Of a stretch of 64,000 nt of DNA, positions 32,833 through 42,500 are shown in pieces (the first letter of the stretch is position 1; each line of letters starts with the position of its first letter). The position numbers and the translations under genes were made by a program. The notes under the pieces were generated by a model. The model ran no database searches. It had not been told where the DNA came from and was given only the letters and a program-made list of their open reading frames with translations. This DNA is from Micromussa lordhowensis (taxonomy: Eukaryota; Cnidaria; Anthozoa; Scleractinia; Lobophylliidae): positions 2,164,201 through 2,228,200 of the forward strand of contig OZ026604.1 of assembly GCA_964020085.1 (NCBI GenBank), written 5' to 3'.

Positions 32833-35800
32833 TTACGGGTTAAAGCCCTGTACAGTAACCTCTTGTATCCAAGATGCAACCATTTCAGCGACTGCCTCGG
32901 AAGATTCCAAAACAAATGCATGCTGAAACTTCCTTTCACACAGATATATCTCGCCTCGAGGAAACTTGTTTTTCATGTCTTCATAATAAGATACTGGAGC
33001 CCAATGGTCAGTAGCTCCATAGTAAAATATCAACTTCTTTAAATTTTGTTCAATCACCTGAGAAAGAAAAATAATAATTTATTGTTAATGTCAGAATTAA
33101 CAATGGTATTCATTATCAGTTGTTTACTCTAAGGACTGTACTGCATCCTGGACAGATCATGACCATTCAGATGAGAACTACTACGCAGTACTTTCATGTG
33201 GTACTGTTTATTATGCTGTACAAGGTGGTTCTAACTTTTAAGTCTGTGGATGAAACCCTAGGGTGTGACCATTCAAATGAAAGCTATTGAGCAGTACTTT
33301 CATGTGGTACTGTTTATTATGCTGTACAAGGTGGTTCTAACTTTTAAGTCTGTGGATAAAACCCTAGTGTGTGACCAATCAAATGAAAGCTATTGAGCAG
33401 TACTTTCATGTGGTACTGTTTATTATGCTGTAAAAGGTGGTTCTAACTTTTAAGTCTGTGGATGAAACCCTAGTGCGTGACCATTCAAATGAAAGCTATT
33501 GAGCAGTACTTTCATGTGGTACTGTTTATTATGCTGTACAAGGTGGTTCTAACTTTTAAGTCTGTGGATAAAACCCTTTCTGACCACTCAAATTAAAGCT
33601 ATTGAGCAGTACTTTTATAACATGTTGTTTGTTTTTTATTACAGTATTTTGTAAAGTGATAATTTTTCCTTTCTTTTCATTTGAAATTTGACACTCTAGG
33701 AGTATGCTGTTAAGTTCCTCTCAGTCAATATTAAGTAAATTGTTTAGATTCTTTTCAGTTGTGTCTTAGAAGTTAGACTTGTGAGGATGAAACCTTAGTG
33801 TATGACCATTTAAATCAGTTAAAGCTACTGGGCAGTACTTTCTCATAGTCATGTTACATGCACATGTTCGATACTTTTCAACCATCATACATGTACACCT
33901 CTTGCATTGGGCTGGTGTGAGCTGGCTTTTACCCACTCTCACTCGCTCATGCTCCAAATGAAATACATGCCTCACGCTTTTTTCGATTGCCCTCTCTGCT
34001 CTCTAAGCTTCACTACTAAACAAGTCTAAACCACCATCTCCCAAAATGAAATTTCAAAACTGGTCAGTGTAAAATGCAGACTGCAGACCAGAGATAAAAT
34101 GCAGACAGCAGACTACAGACTTTAAGTAAGAAAATTTGTCTTTTGACTTTTCTGTGGTACAGTGCTCAATACATTAAAGTAGAGCGTAATATATATTGGT
34201 TGAAGAAAAAAACACACTTTTATCCCTACAGGCCTGTTTCGTGATCGCTCACTCTTCAGGGGATTTTAATGACAAGAATATTCCTAACCATCATTTAAAT
34301 ACTATAATAATTATATAAGTACTGCTGCGGAGAATTCAAATGTCCAAATGTTTAGGTGTTACGTAGCAACGCCTTGTTTCTGTGGCGGCAAGAAGATACA
34401 AGTTCGTTACGTTTGTTAAGTGATGAAAGGTCGGGTCGGTAGATGATTAAAAATTTCTCTCCAAGACAGAGATTACATTGTTTACTTGAGCTGTTGTATG
34501 GTGAGCAAGATGAAATGATACGACATGAAATAGAGTGGTCAATGTTGCTGTCTTTAAGAGTCCAAATATGTTTGCTGAGTTCGAGGGTTCCTGTGTTTTG
34601 CGTGACGAAATGATGAAATGTGGTTTCTGTATCTTGTCTTGAAGGTGTTTTCTGTAAGACCGATGTATGTTTCTGAAGTGTTAGTGTTGTGACGTTTGAC
34701 AGTTGCTTGATAGATAATTGATGATTGAAGGCAGTTCCCATTAAGTGGGCACGTGTTTTTCTGTCGGCAGTTGCATGATTTGATGTCATCAGCGTTATCT
34801 GCGGGTTTATCAGTGTGCATGGATGAGTTTAGAATATGCTTGTTGTGGTTGTCGATAATTTGCTTGGTGTTGTTCATGCAACTGTAACTGATCTTGATGG
34901 TATTGCGGTTGAAGATCTTTCTGAGTTTGTGGTCTTCAGGGAAGTGTTTGTCTACCAGGGTGAGGAATCTGTGACCGATGTTAGTGCTGACATTTTTGCT
35001 GAATGGAGGGTTGTACCAGAGAATGCTGTTACGTTGTCTGTTTTTCCGTTTAGTAGTCGTTGTCGGTTCGTAGTGTAGAGTGTAGTGGTATCCGCTTTCG
35101 TCGAGTGCTTTTTGGTATAGAGGGGCGGCTTGGTCGAATGATGCTTTATCTGATGAAAGAGACGATAGTCGTTTGTTGATGCCGGCGGGTATGTTCTTTG
35201 TGGTGATCGGCGGGTGGTTGCTCTCGCGATGGACGTACTGTAGCGTAGTGTTAGGCTTTGTGAATGGCTGGTAGGTGTTGTTGTGAAGGTTAAAGGTGAC
35301 GTCTAGGAAGTTAATGATGTGTTTGTTGGCTTCAATTGTGATGCGTAGGCCGTTTTGATTGAAGACGCGACATATATGCTTCTTGATGTTCTCTGTGCAT
35401 CTCGGAGTGGCGTTGGAAATGGCTAGGCCGTCGTCTCGGTAGAGGCCTATGTTCACATCGAGGTCTTGTAACTGTGAAAGCAGGAAACTTCCCACCAGCT
35501 CGCATGTCTCCGCGCCATCATAGCTACCCATGGTGACATCGAATGTTGTGTCACCCTTCTTTTGCCATGTATGTTGCTTGTGTACTAGGATGGCATTTTT
35601 GGCATGTATGATGATGTTTCGTTCGTCGCTTGTGATGTTGTCGTAGGCTGAGGCGAAGTTGAGTGCTCTGTTTAGGAGATCTTGGTTAATGGAAGGGCAG
35701 AATTCTACATTATCGAAGCAAATAAAACTGTGTTGTTGCTTGTTTTCAATAGCCTTAAACCACTCGATCATGGAGGTCGAGTTTTTCCATTGATTGAACT

Positions 35801-38800
35801 TGGATGCTCTCGTGATTTTGCTGTTGATTCTGTCGAGGATTTCTTTGCTTATTTTGCCTATCTCGGACTTAGTGGGGTTTATTAGTCGGCAGGTCGGCTT
35901 GTTAGCGAAGTTTGATTTGTGGTCTTTCAGCGTTATAAATGCGTCCTTGATAGCAGTAGCGTCCACTCTGTCATTGATGCCCAGCTTTGTTGGCATCTTT
36001 TTGTTTTCTGTATGGATGTCTCGTATGGTATTGGGATGCGCCTTTTTATATGACTTCGTGATGTTTTGCTCTAGCAGGTCGTTGTATGCTGACGGTTCCA
36101 CTTTGTAAAAGTTCGTTGTTTTATCAGCGGCGATAAGAAGCCTAGGCTCGTTTTTGATGCGTTCAGTATCGTCTTTGAGCTTGCTGAGAAAAGGGTTGTT
36201 AAATTGTTTGAATTTCGTGGATTGAACCATCTTCAGCATATCGTCTTCAAATTCTTTTAGCTCGTCGATCGGAGGGGGGTTCTTGGTAGACTTGAAGCTG
36301 TATGTGTCTTTGGAGGAGGTGGACGTATCAGGTTGAGGAAGAAGTAAGCTTTCCATTGCATTCTACGTAGAAACTGCTCAGTTTTTTCAATTAAGCGTTG
36401 CAAGAAGTCGTTCTGTGATGGGAGAGGAATACATGTATTCTCTCCACCGAACTCAGCAAACATATTTGGACTCTTAAAGACAGCAACATTGACCACTCTA
36501 TTTCATGGCGTATCATTTCATCTCGCTCACCATACAACAGCTCAAGTAAACAATGTAATCTCTGTCTTGGAGAGAAATTTTTAATCATCTACCGACCCGA
36601 CCTTTCATCACTTAACAAACGTAGCAAACTTGTATCTTCTGGCCGCCACAGAAACAAGGTGTTGCTACGTAACACCTAAACATTTGAACATTTGAATTCT
36701 CCGCAGCAGTTCTTATATAATTATTATAGTATTTAAATGATGGTTAGGAATATTCTTGTCATTAAAATCCCCTGAAGAGTGAGCGATCACGAAACAGACC
36801 TGTAGGGATAAAAGTGTGTTTTTTTCTTCAACCAATATAGACATTTTAAGTATATATATTATATATCTTATTAACCAAGCGTGAGGGCCGTACTGGGAGA
36901 ATATTGGCTCGAGGTCTTGACAGTATGGACCGAGCACAGCGAAGTCCATACAAAAAGGACCGCGGGCCGATATTCTCCCAGTACGGTCCCGAGCAAGCTT
37001 TGTTAATAAGAGATTTATTATACGACTGAAGAAAACATTATGCGGAAAACGTACAGTATAAAAAGGACCCGATTCTGAGGGCCTAGCATGTGTACATTTT
37101 ACAGCAGATGAAAAATATGCTTTCAGTTTTGTCTTTAAGAACAAAACTTCGTGTTGTTTTGAAGAGCGGGATCATTCGGGACAATGCCCGGTCCAATACG
37201 CTGTACTTAGAGAATATTGGACCGGCAATAGAGCATATTGATTGGTTGATTTTAGTTATTGGCCCTCTGACTGCCCGAGTTGTGTAATAAATCATGTTAT
37301 TTCCATTATCAAGCGCTGACCATAAACATGATTTTTCAGGCTAAACGCAATGAAGGTCTGCACTACGATTAGCCTGAATATCACTCAGGTTAGTCTAATT
37401 AATACTCCGGTTAGCCTGTTTACAGTTAGCTCTCAATGATTGAAATGGTAACATGTGAAGCCTTGGAGCCAAGGCTGGCTAATAGCTGCCAGAGCTTATC
37501 CCAGTTTATGTAGCATGAAGCGGCTAGAAGTATTTCTACTTCCACTGGACGGGATGCTAGTCCATCGCAGGTCACTCCCCCGCAATTTTGTTAGGTTTCC
37601 CCAACAAATAGCAGGTACCCATTTATACACTTGGGTGGAGAGAGGCACTGTGAGAGTAAAGTGTCTTGCCCAAGAACACAATGCACTGTCCCCGGCCAGG
37701 GCTCGAACCCAGACCGCTCGCTCCGGAGTCGAGCGCACTAACCAGGAGGCCACCGCGCCTCCCAATGAAATGGTAACATGATTCCGTTAAAAAGTCTACA
37801 GTCTCAGCAGTCTGCATTTTACCTCTAGTCTGCAGTCTGCTTTTATCCCCAGTCCGCATTTTACCCCCAGTCCACAGTCTGACTGATTTCAAAACTTTGT
37901 GAGTGAAAGAGATAATTGTTCTAATATAGCTTACCTCTTCATCAAGGCCAACCACTTCTTTCATCTCATCCTGTGCCATTGTCAAACAACCATTTACAGG
38001 TTGTGGAGTAAGAAGCTTGAGCACTGAGTCTACTGAGCTCAGCATTAACTTTTTCCTGTTGCTCAGCCACCACTGGACAAGTCCTTTTTTAACAAACTCA
38101 GGTAAAAAAGAAAAAACGGTGACTGTAGCTATTACACACCACTTGAAATACGTCACCATCGGAGTAACATATCTGCCGCTGGGTGATATTGCCATTCTTT
38201 CGATGGTCGGAAACAGTAGAATACATTTGGTCACATCTTCAGCTCTATAACAGTTTTTAAGAAGGTGAAGTATTATGTAAGCTCCTATGGAATGTCCAAT
38301 GAGGATCATTTTAGATTTTGGTGGAATGTGCTCCTCTAAAAACATCTTCTTGTGAATGATTTGTTCATCAAGACGGAGTGGAAGGCTGCTTGATTCAGTT
38401 GCATCAGCAGTACTTGTATTTCCTGGATAATCTTTTGTTGGGGAATGACCTGAAAAAGTAAATGAGAGCTACCTTTAAATCTCTCCTAACAGACAGTTCC
38501 CATATAATTTTGCGAGTCTCTTAAAAAGTATGAATTTTACATGACTGCTGTTGTTTATGTAGGATAGTGCGAAAAAATTCTAATAAACTCGTATGCATTA
38601 TTACCAGAAGCATATCACCCCGACGGGGTGATATGCGTCTGTTATTACGTATTGTTGCTATTCCGAAATCCTGGCTTAACTGCTGAATACCCCTCCACTC
38701 CAAAAGAGATCTTGAAAAGTATGGCTACGCGACTACGCAGACACACAGTAGAGAGTGGACATGGCTACGCGGCTACGCAGTAAACCTAGAACGCAGGCTC

Positions 38801-39200
38801 TCTTACTAACACATTTTACAAGTATGACATAATGTGGTGGGAGATAACTGCGTATCCATGTAGCCAGCTTTTTTAGGGGTGTAGCTTCAAATGGAGGGGT
38901 ATTCAGCAGTTACTCCGAAATCCTATCATTATCAGTAAAGCAAAGCTTTTTATAAAAGCCTGCCCCAAGATTGCACTTACCGGCATGTGAAATGGCGTAC
39001 ACCGGGCATTGTCCCCGCAAGGTGTCAAATAAAGTCGTGATGAACACATCATAAAACTCCACCAAACCAGGATTTCCAGGAATTAACACAATCACATGAT
39101 TTTTACTATTATTCTTCGGTAAAATTTTCGATACAACTGTCGGTAGACCATTCACGCTGACAACTTCTTTAACAAGCTTCATCATCCCAGAGGCCGCCAT
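32833..39200 (-). CDS. LDAH: Lipid droplet-associated hydrolase
   Basis: Three coding exons on the minus strand: 39200-38981, 38449-37935 and 33057-32833 (220, 515 and 225 nt; 319 residues, close to the mammalian length of about 325). Phases close exactly and all borders are GT-AG. It is an alpha/beta hydrolase with LIPGNPG at residues 39-45 (oxyanion region), the nucleophile elbow GHSIG (Ser127), the family-specific LFPTIERMA segment and the late QHAF His (His291). LDAH localises to lipid droplets and has been linked to sterol-ester and neutral-lipid turnover; its substrate remains debated. Intron 2 (about 4.9 kb) contains a satellite array, a Penelope-like element, a foldback and a SINE. 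It starts head-to-head with UQCC1. The ATG lies in an aagatggcggcc context. Confidence 0.92.
33185..33640 (+). repeat. 106-bp satellite array in LDAH intron 2
   Basis: The word gcagtactttcatgtggtac recurs at 33185, 33291, 33397 and 33503, a strict 106-bp period, with a degenerate end at 33606 and a partial echo at 33770-33840. Copies differ by only a few bases, so the array is recent or homogenised. The family is also present at 29.0-29.2 kb. Confidence 0.85.
34222..34264 (-). ncRNA. Type I hammerhead ribozyme (3' tail of the Penelope element)
   Basis: Minus-strand counterpart of the ribozyme at 36768-36810. Core, stem II with gcga loop and stem I are the same. The stem III loop reads gc instead of ac. 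Predicted cleavage falls after the A complementary to plus-strand position 34227. It lies downstream of the coding region in the sense orientation, where it could process element transcripts. Confidence 0.85.
34352..34590 (-). pseudogene. Frameshifted C-terminus of the Penelope GIY-YIG endonuclease
   Basis: Translation in the shifted frame gives ELSKHIWTLKDSNIDHSIS, then PYNSSSKQCNLCLGEKF and LNKRNELVSSCRHRNK before a stop at 34352. These are the conserved end-motifs of cnidarian Penelope-like endonucleases. A very similar segment is encoded on the plus strand at 36445-36680 in the inverted copy. Confidence 0.75.
34554..36356 (-). CDS. Penelope-like reverse transcriptase with partial GIY-YIG endonuclease
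   Basis: A 600-residue open frame. RT motifs include CFDNVEFCPSI (about residue 213) and the active-site YRDDG (about residue 306). Near the C-terminus a cysteine cluster (CNCRQKNTCPLNGNC) precedes the start of a GIY-YIG nuclease (IIYQATV, about residue 547, and TYIGLTENTFKTRYRNH). After HRNPRT the frame is lost; the expected continuation of the nuclease lies in another frame at 34352-34590. The RT core is intact, so the copy is fairly young but probably cannot complete endonuclease-primed insertion. The codons show no early stops. Alternative: the frameshift could be a sequencing error. Confidence 0.88.
   Translation of the reverse strand: MESLLLPQPDTSTSSKDTYSFKSTKNPPPIDELKEFEDDMLKMVQSTKFKQFNNPFLSKLKDDTERIKNEPRLLIAADKTTNFYKVEPSAYNDLLEQNITKSYKKAHPNTIRDIHTENKKMPTKLGINDRVDATAIKDAFITLKDHKSNFANKPTCRLINPTKSEIGKISKEILDRINSKITRASKFNQWKNSTSMIEWFKAIENKQQHSFICFDNVEFCPSINQDLLNRALNFASAYDNITSDERNIIIHAKNAILVHKQHTWQKKGDTTFDVTMGSYDGAETCELVGSFLLSQLQDLDVNIGLYRDDGLAISNATPRCTENIKKHICRVFNQNGLRITIEANKHIINFLDVTFNLHNNTYQPFTKPNTTLQYVHRESNHPPITTKNIPAGINKRLSSLSSDKASFDQAAPLYQKALDESGYHYTLHYEPTTTTKRKNRQRNSILWYNPPFSKNVSTNIGHRFLTLVDKHFPEDHKLRKIFNRNTIKISYSCMNNTKQIIDNHNKHILNSSMHTDKPADNADDIKSCNCRQKNTCPLNGNCLQSSIIYQATVKRHNTNTSETYIGLTENTFKTRYRNHISSFRHAKHRNPRTQQTYLDS
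36440..36840 (+). repeat. Inverted 5'-truncated copy of the Penelope tail (pLTR)
   Basis: About 400 bp, over 95% identical by eye to the reverse complement of 34193-34586. It holds the end of the endonuclease frame, the 3' tail and the hammerhead ribozyme. It ends at aaccaatata like the other copy. It starts about 80 bp upstream of the element's ATG, so it may serve as promoter or 5' leader. Confidence 0.8.
36768..36810 (+). ncRNA. Type I hammerhead ribozyme (inverted pLTR copy)
   Basis: All conserved core positions are readable: ctgaaga (36773-36779), stem II gtga/tcac closed by loop gcga (36780-36791), gaaa (36792-36795), stem III acag/ctgt with a 2-nt loop (36795-36804), the unpaired A at 36805 before the predicted cleavage, and stem I atccc/gggat (36768-36772 with 36806-36810). 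Very short stem III is typical of hammerheads in Penelope-like elements (established knowledge). Confidence 0.85.
36880..37290. mobile_element. Foldback element with gggccgtactgggagaatattgg arms
   Basis: Arms at about 36893-36917 and 36966-36990 are complementary (gggccgtactgggagaatat and atattctcccagtacggtcc). Outer words ttaaccaagc and ttgttaataag also pair. Related arms with ggaccgggcattg occur at 37175-37215. It resembles another element at 50.88-51.05 kb in layout. No coding capacity. Confidence 0.5.
37461..37766 (-). mobile_element. tRNA-derived SINE in LDAH intron 2
   Basis: On the minus strand the head reads as a tRNA-like promoter with an A-box-like tggcctcctggttagtgcg and a B box ggttcgagccc (complement at 37699-37709). 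The body contains ttgggcaagacactttac and gtgtataaatgggtacc, words found in a widespread SINE central domain of marine invertebrates. Only one copy is present in this window. It is a pol III-type retroposon, not a functional tRNA. Confidence 0.7.
38560..38925. repeat. Short palindromes in LDAH intron 1
   Basis: A perfect palindrome atatcaccccgacggggtgatat sits at about 38607-38632. The 20-bp word aactgctgaatacccctcca occurs at about 38678 and inverted at about 38893, enclosing about 215 bp with a duplicated ggctacgcg(g)ctacgcag motif. This looks like a small MITE; no target duplication was found. Confidence 0.4.
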
Positions 39201-39501
39201 CTTGGTTGACCGGGTTCTGGAAGAGAGTGCCTGGGTACTAGTTATACCGCTGGAATATAAGACAGTGGTCTCAGAACATATTACATAAGAAAGAAAGATG
39301 ACCGGCGTTCGTCTTGCAACGAAGGTCAGTTTTACAAAACTTTAACGTTATTTATCGTTGCTTCCACGCTTTAGCTGGGTAACTTCTGGACCTGGATATT
39401 ATGAGAGAGATCAAAAGATTAACTACACTATTTTGTTCTTATTTCCAGGCTGTGACAGTAGGGAAAATTTAATTTAGCTCACAAGCACTTCCAAGTTCAG
39501 A
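39201..39501. promoter_or_regulatory. Bidirectional promoter region LDAH / UQCC1
   Basis: Only 301 bp separate the two divergent start codons. A gccgccatctt word, matching the YY1 consensus, overlaps the LDAH start. No TATA box is evident. Transcription start sites cannot be fixed from sequence alone. Confidence 0.6.
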
Positions 39502-42500
39502 ATGTCTTGGATTGTTTCTGGCAGTTTGAGACGTTTGTTGTTATTAAGGACTGCTAATACATTAAGGGTTATCCAGGTAATGTGGATCTCCTCGTTTATT
39601 CGATATCAGTTGCTGGCATAATATTTATTGTTGATGTTATTGTAGAGAATTTTCGTTAACATATCATATGTCAGGTGTGCAATTGATGAAATCGATAACC
39701 GATGACACTCGATATTGGGTAATACCATTGATGTCAATTTATCGGTTGATATTGATAATTGATTTGCAATCGATGAAGAGGATTTGTGTGCCCTTTTTCT
39801 TGATTGTCATTGATTTCCAATGAGAATCGATTGCTATTGATTGGTTCCAAATTTGTCAGGGTTTACAGTCTACAAGCTGGGTGTCTCAAAAACCCAAGGT
39901 CCAAGATCTCAGGCCTAAGCCCCCTCAGAATTTCAAAAACAAAAAGCAGGGTTGTCACTTACTGCTGGCTGCCGATGATATTCGCCAGCTGAGAACGAGG
40001 TAATTGCCGGCTGGATTTTGGTGGTTGATCACTCAGTAAAGGACAACGAACGGCTTTTAGGTTATGCACATACAATCATACCACATCTGAACCATATCAA
40101 ACCATCTAAATGAATGTTTGGAATAAATTCTTGACTACCTTGAGTATCGGTGCCACTATAATGAGTAAACTAATTATTTAAAATCTTGTTTTGAGCACAT
40201 ACTTGTTTAGCCTGTTCTCTTTCCATGTACTGCATCCGAAATCTTGTAAATGCGAAGCTTGGTAGCCTCACATTCAAGGCATTGCAAATGAATGGAGACA
40301 AAAATTTTGTTCCAGGTCTCTCGAGGACATCCTAGCAGAGATACCATTTTCTTACTTAGCTACAACCCTGCCTATGCTTACCCCCCCCCCCCCCCCGAAT
40401 CTCAAAAACTAAGAAGAATGTTATGACGTAGTTTTTGAGATTTGGGGGGGGGGGGTGGGGTAAGCATAGGCAAGGTTGTAGCTAAGAAAATGGTATCTCT
40501 GCTAGGATGTTCTCGAGAGACCTGGAACAAAATTTTTGTCCCCATTCTTTTGCAATGCCTTGAATGTGAGACTACCAAGCTTCGTATTTACAAGATGTCA
40601 ACCCCTACAAATCTCAAAAAGTAAGACCTAAGACCCCATCTGAATCTCAAAAACTAAGGTCTAAGATCCCCTTTGAATCTCAAAAACTAAGGTCTAAGAC
40701 CCCCTTTGAATCTCGAAAACTAAGACCTACATGTAAGACCCCTGCCGAATCTTGTTAACTAAGACCTAAGACCCCTTCCACATCATTTTTGGAGTATTCC
40801 TGTGAGTAAGTCCAGATTACAAGTTTTTCTTATGCTCTGTTTCTTTCATAGGCTCCACTGAGCTGCTCAGCCTGCAGAAATGTGCGGCTTATTACTAATG
40901 AGCATGGCTCCCAAGATAACATGACCAGATCCACAACGTGCAAACCTGCTGCTCAGTGTATCACAAGATTCCAGTCAACTGCGCAGGTATGGAGTCAGGA
41001 AGCTTGCATTCTTATTGACTTTCTTTCTCTCATTTGACTGCTTTTTACATTGTACAGACTATTGTTCTTGGCTGGCCTTTAATTTCCAGATGTGGTCTAC
41101 TTTGCCTACTTTAACAGATAACAAGAAAAACTCTAATTGAGACAAAAACAAACAAACAAACCATTGCATCTGTGTGAAGAAGTTTCCACTACAGATTTGT
41201 TTTATTAAAGTGCCTATAACCCCCCCCCCCCCCCAAATTTTTTGTTTCGTGAAATCTTTGCATGGAATTAGGAAAAATGCTGCAAAAATTTTTGCAATTG
41301 ATTAAAACTCAAATCTTTTATGAATTTTTAAAGTGAGCGTTCTTTGTAGCATGACCAAGCAAAGCGGACAATGGGACTAGTGACGTCATTCCAGGCCTTT
41401 GCTCGCATCGCTTCGGTTATTGCCCTTATATTACGGGTTTGGTGTTTTCAGCGTTCAGTATTTTGTTGAAGGAACGTTTATTCAACTCAAAAAACACGTA
41501 ATAATCACATCAATTGAGAATGTCGTCCAGCGATACTAGCTTGACTCGAGCTTGGAATTCTGAGGCCGCAGAAACGGAGGTAGAGTACAACTTAGGAGTC
41601 GAGGTGTGATCAAATGCGAGCGAACAAGAAGACAACTAAGATGATGATGAACCAGAAGATGCCTATGCATCAAGTGGCTCCGATTCATGAACTGCTGCTT
41701 GCGGTCTTGCTTCTGTAGCAATCAGTACAAAGGTTGAAAAAGTGGCCTGCTTTTTCTACGACGTTTTGCAACAGGTTCGACTTGCGAGCTTCGAGCGTTG
41801 TGTACACAAATTTCCGGACTTTCCAAAGCGTCTTTTTCTTTCTCTGAATAAAGGGAAACGTAGTAAATTGCTTTAGAGGAATGCACTATTGACAACCAGG
41901 TGACAGTTACAAATGCAAAGTAAGTGAAAGAAACATGTTTACGACGAAATGCAAATGTAGCACGATCGAAAACTACTCATAACACATGAATGCATATTTT
42001 GTTGTCACCTTCGCTTGCTTGCAGTTGATTTACCTTCCATCGAAATACAAGGTACGCGGATCGTTGGGAAGACACAAATCGCAATACCATCCTTCCGCAG
42101 CCTTCTCTGAAAATAAATCCGAGCTAAATCAGAAAACATAATCGAGTAATCTTCATCCAGGAAGTGTTTCGAACACACCGCCAAATATTTCGTGGGTTCC
42201 CAACGAGCACGCTTACGAGCACACTTAATTAAGTCGACCCACTTCTTTCTTCTTTTGCGCTTCTCCGTGTCATCAGTCCCGTCAAAAGGAATTGGATGAA
42301 GGGATATGGCCTTTCCCTTGTTTGGCCTGTTGTTGATTTCCGAAAACAACTCGTTTATCCGGCATTTTCTTTCTTGCAATCGTAGCAAAGACTGTCCTAA
42401 ACAAGAAAGCGATTAAAGGCCTGGAATGACGTCACAAATCGCGCTATACCCAGACTTTTTTTAAGCGATTCTGCTGCTCGGTCGTGTTTTGAAAAAGTGC

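Larger units (their letters stand above)
34193..36840 (-). mobile_element. Penelope-like retroelement with inverted terminal copy (pLTR)
   Basis: A minus-strand RT/GIY-YIG coding region is followed by a 3' tail (34193-34590). The same tail reappears in inverted orientation immediately upstream of the 5' end (36440-36840). Head-to-head, 5'-truncated copies of this kind are characteristic of Penelope-like elements. Both tails contain a hammerhead ribozyme. The element lies antisense in the plus-strand view but co-oriented with LDAH, inside LDAH intron 2. Confidence 0.85.

Noticed and set aside
33185..33640. Evenly spaced repeats considered as a CRISPR-like array
   Set aside because: Whole 106-bp units repeat without unique spacers; this is a satellite in a eukaryotic intron.
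37455..37781. Open frames on both strands near 37.5 kb
   Set aside because: They are translations of the tRNA-derived SINE, not genes.
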